Positions 45,082 to 59,043 of a DNA stretch of 64,000 nucleotides are shown here, in pieces. Position numbers and translations under genes: made by a program. The DNA is taken from NCBI GenBank assembly GCA_003117195.1, contig BDSI01000019.1, forward strand, positions 124,001-188,000, given 5' to 3'. Source of the stretch: Eudorina sp. 2006-703-Eu-15. Taxonomy: Eukaryota > Chlorophyta > Chlorophyceae > Chlamydomonadales > Volvocaceae. Position 1 is the stretch's first letter; each line of letters opens with the position of its first letter. Under the pieces are notes generated by a model. That model made no database searches and was not told the origin of the DNA. It worked only from the letters and a program-made list of their open reading frames with translations.

Positions 45082-48000
45082 ATGGAGCCCGTGTCAAGGA
45101 ATCCCCCGCCGCTGGGAGGGCGCTTGAAGGCTGCTGCTGCAGGGTCGCGCTCGTTTCGCCCGTCGTCCGCGAGGGTGTCAGTTCCAATGGCCCTAGCAGT
45201 GATCCTGGTGGTGATGGCCGGACTGTGGGGCAAGCCGACGGAAGCCGCCGCGGCAACTGCATCCAACCCCGACCCATCTCCGTTGCAGCAGCAGTCCATG
45301 CCTCCACCTCTACTGTTGCATCCAGACGCCAGCGCAGTGCCTCCGCTGACATCCAACCTTCCGTCACAACCGACAATACCACCAGAAACGCCCCCGCCTC
45401 CGCCGCCGATGTTACCTTCCGATCCGCCATCTTCTGAGCCGCTTTCATCGCCGCCGTCTATGTCGCCGCCAAGGGTGCAGGTGCCGCCATCCGGGAATGG
45501 CGCGCCGTTGCCTGGCTTCTCCCCGCCGTCTGGATCCACACCTTTCCCAGCGCCGCCGCCGCCGCCGCCGTCGTCATCTAACCCGTCATCTTCGCAGTCG
45601 CCCACGCCGCCGTCACCAACCATGTCGCCGCCAAGGGTGCAGGTGCCGCCATCCGGGAACGGTGCGCCGTTGCCTGGCTTCTCCCCGCCGTCTGGATCCA
45701 CACCTTTCCCAGCGCCGCCGCCGCCGCCGCCGTCGTCATCTAACCCGTCATCTTCGCAGTTGCCCACGCCGCCGTCACCAACCATGTCGCCGCCAAGGGT
45801 GCAGGTGCCGCCATCCGGGAACGGTGCGCCGTTGCCTGGCTTCTCCCCGCCGTCTAGAACCACACCTTTCCCAGCGCCGCCGCCGACGCCGCCGTCGTTA
45901 TCTAACCCGTCATCTTCGCAGTCGCCCACGCCGCCGTCACCAACCATGTCGCCGCCCAGGGTCCAGGTGCCGCCATCCGGGAACGGTGCGCCGTTGCCTG
46001 GCTTCTCCCCGCCGTCTGGATCCACACCTTTCCCAGCGCCGCCGCCGCCGCCGCCGTCGTCATCTAACCCGTCATCTTCGCAGTTGCCCACGCCGCCGTC
46101 ACCAACCATGTCGCCGCCAAGGGTGCAGGTGCCGCCATCCGGGAACGGTGCGCCGTTGCCTGGCTTCTCCCCGCCGTCTAGAACCACACCTTTCCCAGCG
46201 CCGCCGCCGACGCCGCCGTCGTTATCTAACCCGTCATCTTCGCAGTCGCCCACGCCGCCGTCACCAACCATGTCGCCGCCCAGGGTCCAGGTGCCGCCAG
46301 CCGGGAACGTCGCGCCGTTGCCTGGCTTCTCCCCGCCGTCTGGATCCACACCTTTCCCAGCGTCGCCGCCGCCGCCGCCGTCATCTAACCCGTCATCTTC
46401 GCAGTCGCCCACGCCGCCGTCACCAACCATGTCGCCGCCAAGGGTCCTCGTTCCGCCATCCGGGAACGGTGCGCCGTTGCCTGGCGTCTCCCCGCCGTCT
46501 AGAACCACACCTTTCCAAGCGCCGCCGCCGCCGCCGCCGTCGTCATCTAACCCGTCATCTTCGCAGTCGCCCACGCCGCCGCCGCCAATGTCGCCGCCAA
46601 GGGTGCTGGTGCCGCCATCCGGGAATGGCGCGCCGTTGCCTGGGGTCTCCCCGCCGTCTGGATCCACACCTTTCCCAGCGCCGCCGCCGCCGCCGACGTC
46701 GTCATCTAACCCGTCCTCTTCGCAGTCGCCCACGCCGCCACCGCCGTCTCCAACCATGTCGCCGCAAAAGGTGCAGGTGCCGCCAGCCGGGAACGGTGCG
46801 CCGTTGCCTGGCTTCTCCCCGCCGTCTGGATCCACACCTTTCCCAGCAACGCCGCCGCCGCCGCCGACGTCATCATCTAACCCGTCATCTTCGCAGTCGC
46901 CCACGCCGCCACCGCCGTCTATGTCGCCGCCAAGGGTCCTCGTTCCGCCATCCGGGAATGGCAGGCCGTTGCCTGGCTTCTCCCCGCCGTCTGGATCCAC
47001 ACCTTTCCCAGCGCCGCCGCCGCCGCCGTCGTCATCTAACCCGTCATCTTCGCAGTCGCCCACGCCGCCGTCACCAACCATGTCGCCGCCAAGGGTCCTC
47101 GATCCGCCATCCGGGAATGGCGCGCCGTTGCCTGGCTTATCCCCGCCGTCAAGAACCACACCTTTCCAAGCTCCGCCGCCGCCGCCGCCGTCGTCATCTA
47201 ACCCGTCATCTTCGCAGTCGCCCACGCCGCCGTCACCAACCATGTCGCCGCCAAGGGTCCAGGTGCCGCCAGCCGGGAACGGTGCGCCGTTGCCTGGCTT
47301 CTCCCCGCCGTCTGGATCCACACCTTTCCCAGCGCCGCCGCCGCCGCCGCCGTCGTCATCTAACCCGTCATCTTCGCAGTCGCCCACGCCGCCGCCGCCA
47401 ATGTCGCCGCCAAGGGTGCAGGTGCCGCCATCCGGGAATGGCGCGCCGTTGCCTGGCTTCTCCCCGCCGTCTGGATCCACACCTTTCCCAGCGCCGCCGC
47501 CGCCGCCGCCGTCGTCATCTAACCCGTCATCTTCGCAATCGCCCACGCCGCCGTCACCAACCATGTCGCCGCCAAGGGTGCAGGTGCCGCCAGCCGGGAA
47601 CGGTGCGCCGTTGCCTGGCTTCTCCCCGCCGTCAAGAACCACACCTTTCCAAGCGCCGCCGCCGCCGCCGCCGCCGTCATCTAACCCGTCATCTTCGCAG
47701 TCGCCCACGCCGCCACCGCCGTCTCCAACCATGTCGCCGCAAAAGGTGCAGGTGCCGCCAGCCGGGAACGGTGCGCCGTTGCCTGGCTACTCCCCGCCGT
47801 CTGGATCCACACCTTTCCCAGCAACGCCGCCGCCGCCGCCGACGTCATCATCTAACCCGTCATCTTCGCAGTCGCCCACGCCGCCACCGCCGTCTATGTC
47901 GCCGCCAAGGGTCCTCGTTCCGCCATCCGGGAATGGCAGGCCGTTGCCTGGCTTCTCCCCGCCGTCTGGATCCACACCTTTCCCAGCGCCGCCGCCGCCG

Positions 48001-51000
48001 CCGTCGTCATCTAACCCGTCATCTTCGCAGTCGCCCACGCCGCCGTCACCAACCATGTCGCCGCCAAGGGTCCTCGATCCGCCATCCGGGAATGGCGCGC
48101 CGTTGCCTGGCTTATCCCCGCCGTCAAGAACCACACCTTTCCAAGCTCCGCCGCCGCCGCCGCCGTCGTCATCTAACCCGTCATCTTCGCAGTCGCCCAC
48201 GCCGCCGTCACCAACCATGTCGCCGCCAAGGGTCCAGGTGCCGCCAGCCGGGAACGGTGCGCCGTTGCCTGGCTTCTCCCCGCCGTCTGGATCCACACCT
48301 TTCCCAGCGCCGCCGCCGCCGCCGCCGTCGTCATCTAACCCGTCATCTTCGCAGTCGCCCACGCCGCCGCCGCCAATGTCGCCGCCAAGGGTGCAGGTGC
48401 CGCCATCCGGGAATGGCGCGCCGTTGCCTGGCTTCTCCCCGCCGTCTGGATCCACACCTTTCCCAGCGCCGCCGCCGCCGCCGCCGTCGTCATCTAACCC
48501 GTCATCTTCGCAATCGCCCACGCCGCCGTCACCAACCATGTCGCCGCCAAGGGTGCAGGTGCCGCCAGCCGGGAACGGTGCGCCGTTGCCTGGCTTCTCC
48601 CCGCCGTCAAGAACCACACCTTTCCAAGCGCCGCCGCCGCCGCCGCCGCCGTCATCTAACCCGTCATCTTCGCAGTCGCCCACGCCGCCGTCACCAACCA
48701 TGTCGCCGCCAAGGGTCCTCGTTCCGCCATCCGGGAATGGCGCGCCGTTGCCTGGCTTCTCCCCGCCGTCTAGATCCACACCTTTCCCAGCGCCGCCGCC
48801 GCCGCCGTCATCATCTAACCCGTCATCTTCGCAGTCGCCCACGCCGCCGTCACCAACCATGTCGCCGCCAAGGGTGCAGGTGCCGCCAGCCGGGAACGGT
48901 GCGCCGTTGCCTGGCTTCTCCCCGCCGTCAAGAACCACACCTTTCCAAGCGCCGCCGCCGCCGCCGCCGTCATCTAACCCGTCATCTTCGCAGTCGCCCA
49001 CGCCGCCGTCACCAACCATGTCGCCGCCAAGGGTCCAGGTGCCGCCATCCGGGAATGGCGCGCCGTTGCCTGGCTTATCCCCGCCGTCAAGAACCACACC
49101 TTTCCAAGCTCCGCCTCCGCCGCCGCCGTCGTCATCTAACCCGTCATCTTCGCAGTCGCCCACGCCGCCGTCACCAACCATGTCGCCGCCAAGGGTCCAG
49201 GTGCCGCCAGCCGGGAACGGTGCGCCGTTGCCTGGCTTCTCCCCGCCGTCTGGATCCACACCTTTCCCAGCGCCGCCGCCGCCGCCGCCGTCGTCATCTA
49301 ACCCGTCATCTTCGCAGTCGCCCACGCCGCCGCCGCCAATGTCGCCGCCAAGGGTGCTGGTGCCGCCATCCGGGAATGGCGCGCCGTTGCCTGGCTTCTC
49401 CCCGCCGTCTGGATCCACACCTTTCCCAGCGCCGCCGCCGCCGCCGTCATCATCTAACCCGTCATCTTCGCAGTCGCCCACGCCGCCGCCGCCAATGTCG
49501 CCGCCAAGGGTGCTGGTGCCGCCATCCGGGAATGGCGCGCCGTTGCCTGGGGTCTCCCCGCCGTCCGGATCCGCACCTTTCCCAGCGCCGCCGCCGCCGC
49601 CGACGTCGTCATCTAACCCGTCATCTTCGCAGTCGCCCACGCCGCCGCCGCCAATGTCGCCGCCAAGGGTGCTGGTGCCGCCATCCGGGAATGGCGCGCC
49701 GTTGCCTGGGGTCTCCCCGCCGTCTGGATCCACACATTTCCCAGCGCCGCCGCCGCCGCCGACGTCGTCATCTAACCCGTCATCTTCGCAGTCGCCCACG
49801 CCGCCACCGCCGTCTCCAACCATGTCGCCGCAAAAGGTGCAGGTGCCGCCAGCCGGGAACGGTGCGCCGTTGCCTGGCTTCTCCCCGCCGTCTGGATCCA
49901 CACCTTTCCCAGCAACGCCGCCGCCGCCGCCGACGTCATCATCTAACCCGTCATCTTCGCAGTCGCCCACGCCGCCGTCACCAACCATGTCGCCGCCAAG
50001 GGTCCTCGTTCCGCCATCCGGGAATGGCGCGCCCTTTCCTGGCTTCTCCCCGCCGTCTGGATCCACACCTTTCCCAGCGCCGCCGCCGCCGCCGACGTCG
50101 TCATCTAACCCGTCATCTTCGCAGTCGCCCACGCCGCCGCCGCCAATGTCGCCGCCAAGGGTGCAGGTGCCGCCATCCGGGAATGGCGCGCCGTTGCCTG
50201 GCTTCTCCCCGCCGTCTGGATCCACACCTTTCCCAGCGCCGCCGCCGCCGCCGCCGTCATCTAACCCGTCATCTTCGCAGTCGCCCACGCCGCCGTCACC
50301 AACCATGTCGCCGCCAAGGGTCCTCGATCCGCCATCCGGGAATGGCGCGCCGTTGCCTGGCTTATCCCCGCCGTCAAGAACCACACCTTTCCAAGCTCCG
50401 CCTCCGCCGCCGCCGTCGTCATCTAACCCGTCATCTTCGCAGTCGCCCACGCCGCCGTCACCAACCATGTCGCCGCCAAGGGTCCAGGTGCCGCCAGCCG
50501 GGAACGGTGCGCCGTTGCCTGGCTTCTCCCCGCCGTCTGGATCCACACCTTTCCCAGCGCCGCCGCCGCCGCCGCCGTCGTCATCTAACCCGTCATCTTC
50601 GCAGTCGCCCACGCCGCCGTCACCAACCATGTCGCCGCCAAGGGTGCAGGTGCCGCCATCCGGGAACGTCGCGCCGTTGCCTGGCTTCTCCCCGCCGTCT
50701 AGATCCACACCTTTCCCAGCGCCGCCGCCGCCGCCGTCATCATCTAACCCGTCATCTTCGCAGTCGCCCACGCCGCCGTCACCAACCATGTCGCCGCCAA
50801 GGGTGCAGGTGCCGCCAGCCGGGAACGGTGCGCCGTTGCCTGGCTTCTCCCCGCCGTCAAGAACCACACCTTTCCAAGCTCCGCCTCCGCCGCCGCCGCC
50901 GTCATCTAACCCGTCATCTTCGCAGTCGCCCACGCCGCCGTCACCAACCATGTCGCCGCCAAGGGTCCAGGTGCCGCCATCCGGGAATGGTGCGCCGTTG

Positions 51001-54000
51001 CCTGGCTTCTCCCCGCCGTCCGGATCCGCACCTTTCCCAGCGCCGCCGCCGCCGCCGACGTCGTCATCTAACCCGTCATCTTCGCAGTCGCCCACGCCGC
51101 CGCCGCCAATGTCGCCGCCAAGGGTGCTGGTGCCGCCATCCGGAAATGGCGCGCCGTTGCCTGGGGTCTCCCCGCCGTCTGGATCCACACATTTCCCAGC
51201 GCCGCCGCCGCCGCCGACGTCGTCATCTAACCCGTCATCTTCGCAGTCGCCCACGCCGCCACCGCCGTCTCCAACCATGTCGCCGCAAAAGGTGCAGGTG
51301 CCGCCAGCCGGGAACGGTGCGCCGTTGCCTGGCTTCTCCCCGCCGTCTGGATCCACACCTTTCCCAGCAACGCCGCCGCCGCCGCCGACGTCATCATCTA
51401 ACCCGTCATCTTCGCAGTCGCCCACGCCGCCGTCACCAACCATGTCGCCGCCAAGGGTCCTCGTTCCGCCATCCGGGAATGGCGCGCCCTTTCCTGGCTT
51501 CTCCCCGCCGTCTGGATCCACACCTTTCCCAGCGCCGCCGCCGCCGCCGACGTCGTCATCTAACCCGTCATCTTCGCAGTCGCCCACGCCGCCGCCGCCA
51601 ATGTCGCCGCCAAGGGTGCAGGTGCCGCCATCCGGGAATGGCGCGCCGTTGCCTGGCTTCTCCCCGCCGTCTGGATCCACACCTTTCCCAGCGCCGCCGC
51701 CGCCGCCGCCGTCATCTAACCCGTCATCTTCGCAGTCGCCCACGCCGCCGTCACCAACCATGTCGCCGCCAAGGGTCCTCGATCCGCCATCCGGGAATGG
51801 CGCGCCGTTGCCTGGCTTATCCCCGCCGTCAAGAACCACACCTTTCCAAGCTCCGCCTCCGCCGCCGCCGTCGTCATCTAACCCGTCATCTTCGCAGTCG
51901 CCCACGCCGCCGTCACCAACCATGTCGCCGCCAAGGGTCCAGGTGCCGCCAGCCGGGAACGGTGCGCCGTTGCCTGGCTTCTCCCCGCCGTCTGGATCCA
52001 CACCTTTCCCAGCGCCGCCGCCGCCGCCGCCGTCGTCATCTAACCCGTCATCTTCGCAGTCGCCCACGCCGCCGTCACCAACCATGTCGCCGCCAAGGGT
52101 GCAGGTGCCGCCATCCGGGAACGGTGCGCCGTTGCCTGGCTTCTCCCCGCCGTCTAGAACCACACCTTTCCCAGCGCCGCCGCCGACGCCGCCGTCATCA
52201 TCTAACCCGTCATCTTCGCAGTCGCCCACGCCGCCGTCACCAACCATGTCGCCGCCCAGGGTCCAGGTGCCGCCAGCCGGGAACGTCGCGCCGTTGCCTG
52301 GCTTCTCCCCGCCGTCTGGATCCACACCTTTCCCAGCGTCGCCGCCGCCGCCGCCGTCATCTAACCCGTCATCTTCGCAGTCGCCCACGCCGCCGTCACC
52401 AACCATGTCGCCGCCAAGGGTCCTCGTTCCGCCATCCGGGAACGGTGCGCCGTTGCCTGGCGTCTCCCCGCCGTCTAGAACCACACCTTTCCAAGCGCCG
52501 CCGCCGCCGCCGACGTCGTCATCTAACCCGTCATCTTCGCAGTCGCCCACGCCGCCGTCACCAACCATGTCGCCGCCAAGGGTGCAGGTGCCGCCATCCG
52601 GGAATGGCAGGCCGTTGCCTGGCTTCTCCCCGCCGTCTGGATCCACACCTTTCCCAGCGCCGCCGCCGCCGCCGACGTCGTCATCTAACCCGTCATCTTC
52701 GCAGTCGCCCACGCCGCCGTCACCATCCATGTCGCCGCCAAGGGTGCAGGTGCCGCCAGCCGGGAACGGTGCGCCGTTGCCTGGCTTCTCCCCGCCGTCT
52801 GGATCCACACCTTTCCCAGCGCCGCCGCCGCCGCCGCCGTCGTCATCTAACCCGTCATCTTCGCAGTCGCCCACGCCGCCGCCGCCAATGTCGCCGCCAA
52901 GGGTCCTCGTTCCGCCATCCGGGAATGGCGCGCCGTTGCCTGGCTTCTCCCCGCCGTCAAGAACCACACCTTTCCAAGCTCCGCCTCCGCCGCCGCCGTC
53001 GTCATCTAACCCGTCATCTTCGCAGTCGCCCACGCCGCCGTCACCCACCATGTCGCCGCCAAGGGTGCAGGTGCCGCCATCCGGGAATGGCGCGCCGTTG
53101 CTTGGCTTCTCCCCGCCGTCTGGATCCACACCTTTCCCAGCGCCGCCGCCGCCGCCGCCGTCGTCATCTAACCCGTCATCTTCGCAGTCGCCCACGCCGC
53201 CACCGCCGTCTATGTCGCCGCCAAGGGTCCTCGTTCCGCCATCCGGGAATGGCAGGCCGTTGCCTGGCTTCTCCCCGCCGTCTGGATCCACACCTTTCCC
53301 AGCGCCGCCGCCGCCGCCGACGTCGTCATCTAACCCGTCATCTTCGCAGTCGCCCACGCCGCCGCCGCCAATGTCGCCGCCAAGGGTGCAGGTGCCGCCA
53401 TCCGGGAATGGCGCGCCGTTGCCTGGCTTCTCCCCGCCGTCTGGATCCACACCTTTCCCAGCGCCGCCGCCGCCGCCGTCATCATCTAACCCGTCATCTT
53501 CGCAGTCGCCCACGCCGCCGTCACCAACCATGTCGCCGCCAAGGGTCCTCGTTCCGCCATTCGGGAATGGCGCGCCGTTGCCTGGCTTCTCCCCGCCGTC
53601 CGGATCCGCACCTTTCCCAGCGCCGCCGCCGCCGCCGCCGTCGTCATCTAACCCGTCATCTTCGCAGTCGCCCACGCCGCCGTCACCATCCATGTCGCCG
53701 CCAAGGGTGCAGGTGCCGCCATCCGGGAACGGTGCGCCGTTGCCTGGCTTCTCCCCGCCGTCTGGATCCACACCTTTCCCAGCGCCGCCGCCGCCGCCGC
53801 CGTCGTCATCTAACCCGTCATCTTCGCAGTCGCCCACGCCGCCGCCGCCAATGTCGCCGCCAAGGGTCCTCGATCCGCCATCCGGGAATGGCGCGCCGTT
53901 GCCTGGCTTCTCCCCGCCGTCAAGAACCACACCTTTCCAAGCTCCGCCTCCGCCGCCGCCGTCGTCATCTAACCCGTCATCTTCGCAGTCGCCCACGCCG

Positions 54001-57000
54001 CCGTCACCAACCATGTCGCCGCCAAGGGTACAGGTGCCGCCAACCGGGAACGGTGCGCCGTTGCCTGGCTTCTCCCCGCCGTCTGGATCCACACCTTTCC
54101 CAGCGCCGCCGCCGCCGCCGACGTCGTCATCTAACCCGTCATCTTCGCAGTCGCCCACGCCGCCGCCGCCAATGTCGCCGCCAAGGGTCCTCGTTCCGCC
54201 ATCCGGGAATGGCGCGCCGTTGCCTGGCTTCTCCCCGCCGTCTGGATCCACACCTTTCCCAGCGCCGCCGCCGCCGCCGTCATCATCTAACCCGTCATCT
54301 TCGCAGTCGCCCACGCCGCCGTCACCAACCATGTCGCCGCCAAGGGTGCAGGTGCCGCCAGCCGGGAACGGTGCGCCGTTGCCTGGCTTCTCCCCGCCGT
54401 CTAGAACCACACCTTTCCAAGCGCCGCCGCCGCCGCCGCCGCCGTCATCTAACCCGTCATCTTCGCAGTCGCCCACGCCGCCGTCACCAACCATGTCGCC
54501 GCCAAGGGTCCAGGTGCCGCCATCCGGGAATGGCGCGCCGTTGCCTGGCTTCTCCCCGCCGTCTGGATCCGCACCTTTCCCAGCGCCGCCGCCGCCGTCA
54601 TCATCTATGCCATCATCTTCGCAGTCGCCCACGCCGCCGTCACCAACCATGTCGCCGCCAAGGGTCCTCGTTCCGCCATCCGGGAACGGTGCGCCGTTGC
54701 CTGGCTTCTCCCCGCCGTCTGGATCCACACCTTTCCCAGCGCCGCCGCCGCCGCCGCCGTCATCTAACCCGTCATCTTCGCAGTCGCCCACGCCGCAGTC
54801 ACCAACCATGTCGCCGCCAAGGGTCCTCGTTCCGCCATCCGGGAATGGCGCGCCCTTTCCTGGCTTCTCCTCGCCGTCTGGATCCACACCTTTCCCAGCG
54901 CCGGCGCCGCCGCCGCCGTCGTCATCTAACCCGTCATCTTCGCAGTCGCCCACGCCGCCGCCGCCAATGTCGCCGCCAAGGGTCCTCGTTCCGCCATCCG
55001 GGAACCGTGCGCCGTTGCCTGGGGTCTCCCCGCCGTCTGGATCCGCACCTTTCCCAGCGCCGCCGCCGCCGCCGTCATCATCATCTAACCCGTCATCTTC
55101 GCAGTCGCCCACGCCGCCGTCACCAACCATCTCGCCGCCAAGGGTCCAGGTGCCGCCATCCGGGAATGGCAGGCCGTTGCCTGGCTTCTCCCCGCCGTCT
55201 GGATCCGCACCTTTCCCAGCGCCGCCGCCGCCGCCGCCGTCGTCATCTAACCCGTCATCTTCGCAGTCGCCCACGCCGCCGCCGCCAATGTCGCCGCCAA
55301 GGGTGCTGGTGCCGCCATCCGGGAATGGCGCGCCGTTGCCTGGGGTCTCCCCGCCGTCTGGATCCACACCTTTCCCAGCGCCGCTGCCGCCGCCGACGTC
55401 ATCATCTAACCCGTCATCTTCGCAGTCGCCCACGCCGCCACCGCCGTCTATGTCGCCGCCAAGAGTGAAGGTGCCGCCATCCGGGAACGGCGCGCCGTTG
55501 CCTGGCTTCTCCCCGCCGTCAGGATCCACACCTTTCCCAGCGCCGCCGCCGCCGCCGCCGTCGTCATCTAACCCGGCATCTTCGCAGTCGCCCACGCCGC
55601 CACCGCCAATGTCGCCGCCAAGGATGCCGCCATCCGGGAAAGACGCGCTCATTGCATCAAAGTCACCCAGCCCGCCCAGCCCACCCAAGGCACCTAGCCC
55701 ACCCAGGCCACCCAGCCCGCCTTCACCGTCCATTCCACCTGGCAAACCCAGCCGGCCCATTCCACCTGGTACTCCCAACTCTCCACATCCGCCAAGTCCG
55801 CCCAGCCCATCCAATCCACCAAGCCGGCCTGGTCCACCCATGTTTCCCAGCCCACCGACACCGCCTCCTCAGACACCACCTCCACCTCCGGCCATCCTCC
55901 CACAGTCCATGTCCCGAATTTCCTACGCTTGCAACCCCAATACAGTCGATGTACGTACGTGAATGACGGAGTGGTATAAGTGGGATGTCGTTTACGGTTA
56001 TCTCGTTGTCACACTACTGGTCACTGATGAGGTGTTTTTGCCCATATGTCGGTGGTGCATGTCGGAATCTAAGAATTCAGGAAATGCATTCAAATCTTGC
56101 GTATCTTTATTGAGCTCCATTCCTTTATTAGGTATGATATTAGGAGCGATCGGGTGGGCGTGGGTCGGAATAGTGTGAAATTTGACGGTCAGCCAGGATA
56201 GCTAGGATGTGTATGGGGCTCGCTTATTATCAGTGTGCAATCTCTGCCTTGTATGTCGCCCCCGGCGGTAACCAAGTAATAAGCGTCGTGGTGTACGTAC
56301 CTTCCCGGGGCTTCGTTCAGACAGGTCCCCCAGGCTAACCATCTCGCTCTGCCCTTCCGGTGTTACCCTCTGGCCCTGCCCTTCCGGTTTCTCTCCGCCC
56401 TTGATTGCCCCATGGATGGATGTGGAACAGCTCACATCGCTGATTGCCCACGACGTCAATAACTTCGTACTGGGTGACGCGGGTGCGCAGTCCTTCGAAG
56501 GGGACGGCACAGGCGCTGGGCCCGCCACCTACTACTCCGACTGTGAGTTTTTTATTTTTTCAACATGGGGGCGTCGACAAACGTTCCTTGAGTGTCGGTT
56601 ATTCGTTATTAGGTTGGGGCGCAGTGCGTGATGTCCACAGAGCGACACTGCTGGGTCGGGCCGCGCGTCATCAAAACAAAACAACTTCGTGGCTGGACCG
56701 TCCTGCCAAAAGGCTGGATGGCTATCAAGCAATCACTCTATCTAGTCAGCCATGGTGGCGCCAGCTCGTTTATGCAGTGTATGGTGAGTGAGCTTCGGCT
56801 GTCGGCGATGGCTGTCACCGATGACCCGCGGGGTCCGCTGCTGTCACATCCTTAATTATAATAAGCAAGCAAGCAAGGCTTTGGCCACGGTAGGGAGTGC
56901 AAGTGTCTACCTACCGACCTGCTATGCAAACACCGACACCTCAATAATTCGTTCGCTCCGTCCCCGCCCACCACACCAATACTACAAGTTGACGCCGTTC

Positions 57001-58979
57001 GATTATTGCCGCATATGTACACCAAATGCATGCAGGTGACGCCGATGGCCTGCAGGTACGCCATGGGGTGCGTGCGTGGGAAAGGCGACGAATGAGACAG
57101 CTGGCGGCTGCATGCACGCACAGCAGGGTCCGTCTGCAATGGAGAGAAGAATTTCAAGCAGCGGCTCTGATTTCAAGCCCATGCTGATATGCAACGGTCG
57201 ACCATTATTATACTTAATAAAAATATTATAATTACAACATATATCATAATGTATACATCATTATTAATTTTATATTAATTAATTATTATATTCTATATAC
57301 TACTTAATTTACTTAATTACTTCTAGTATATTCTGCATGAACGGTTTTGCAGCATACAGCAGGTGTCTGTTGATTGACTCATCAACAGACTCAACTTGAG
57401 TCTGTTGTCGTTGGAACTGTCCCAGCAGCCTGCCACGCACAAGCATGGCTTCACAGGTTTCTTTGTATGTAGTATATGTATATTTGTCGCTTTGCTTGCC
57501 CGGCCTACGAGTTCATTGTTGACTTACTTCATGCGCCCATTGCCGTACGTAGCATCCGCACTCGGGACAAGCCTTTCTAGCCTTTCGGTGGACGGATGGC
57601 ATTCACATGCATTCGATGTCTTCAACTCCGTCGTGTCTATCAGCAACCCCTGCATTAAGCGTTACTAATTGATGCTTGCTCGTTCGCAGGATATGCTTGT
57701 TTGGGTGCCCAACTCCAACGGTGTGTCGTACTTCCTCATGCTGTTGTCGAGCAAACAATGCGGCGGCAACCTCGACCCGTCAACTTGGATCTGGGCCACT
57801 CCGGACAACTGCCCGGCGTTCTTTGGCGGTGCGCGAGCCGTTGCGTTGATTACTGGAAAACAACTTATTGTGGGCTGCTGCTCTATCTTATATATCCTAC
57901 ACCGCCTCGCTCTTTATTATTATCCCCTCGTTGATGCTTACATACATGTATGCGCACGTACCATGGCGATGTCTGAAATGATGATGAGTGCACCGTGGCT
58001 AGGGCCACTAATGGGCCATCCAATATTTGAGGCTTTTTTTTAAAAGCTCCAAGACAGTTTTGGATGGGTTCTAGACCGATAAAGGTTTTATGAAGTGCGT
58101 GCTCATACATTAACATTTGCGCGACCAAGACGTTTTAACTATTTTAAGTATTTTAACAGGTACGGGGTCGGCTTCCTCGATCGAAGCCGGAAAACCAGGG
58201 CGGGGCGGGGCCCCCAACGTACGTACAATCCGTTCAGGCCGGTTAATTTACCAAAGCTTCCACCGCGCGCGAATGTGAGAGAGGACGTAGAGTGAAAGGG
58301 TGCTAGCGAGGGTGTCGTTGTTGTTGAAGGGGGGTCGGCGTGCATAGATTAAGCAAGCACTAGAGGTAGGTAGCCCCGAAACCAACCTGCAGTACGCGCC
58401 GCCGCCGGGAACGGTCATCACCGAATCGGCATTATCGTAATACATGCCCTCCGAGGTGGAAAATGCTTCGTACCCATGATGCCAATATACAAAAGTGCAT
58501 GTTTCAGTAGTAAGTGTATACACGGAACGGATGAGCGAACGTTACTTACGGCTTGCGTGCCTGGCCTGCCTGTATGTGGCGGCCATGCATCGTGCCGTGC
58601 TGCAGTTGTGCTGCCGCCGCCGCCGCCGCCACCTCCAACCCCGCCGCCGCTGCCACCACCACCGACCCCGCCGCCGCCGCCGTCACCATCGACCCCGCCG
58701 CCGCCGCCGTCACCACCGACCCCGCCGCCGCCGACGACACCGCCGCCGCCGCCGTCACCGCTGCCACCACCGACCCCGCCGCCGCCGCCGCCGTCAACAC
58801 CGCCACCACCGACCCCGCCGCCGCCGTCACCATCATCCACGCGCAGTATGCCGTCGGCTTCCTCCTCCACATCCTCATCGCAAAGCAAGGAGCAAACCAG
58901 CGCTGCGTCCTCCGGTGCCACTTCTGACGACGTCATCGTCATCAGTGTTTCACAACCCGTGTCCGGAAGCTTCGGCAAC

Positions 58980-59043
<64 letters not shown>

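Noticed and set aside
44985..47732. Minus-strand Gly-rich frame of 915 codons overlapping the start of the proline-rich exon
   Set aside because: Same shadow effect; its C-terminal part is simply the reverse complement of the N-terminal coding region.
45497..55468. Plus-strand Arg-rich open frame of about 3,300 codons
   Set aside because: Another shadow of the same repeat; it stops at unrelated points and has no domain, while the Pro-rich frame continues into a plausible C-terminus.
47787..55841. Minus-strand Gly/Asp-rich open frame of about 2,700 codons
   Set aside because: It is the shadow of the in-frame proline-rich repeat array; it lacks a start context, signal peptide or non-repeat domain.
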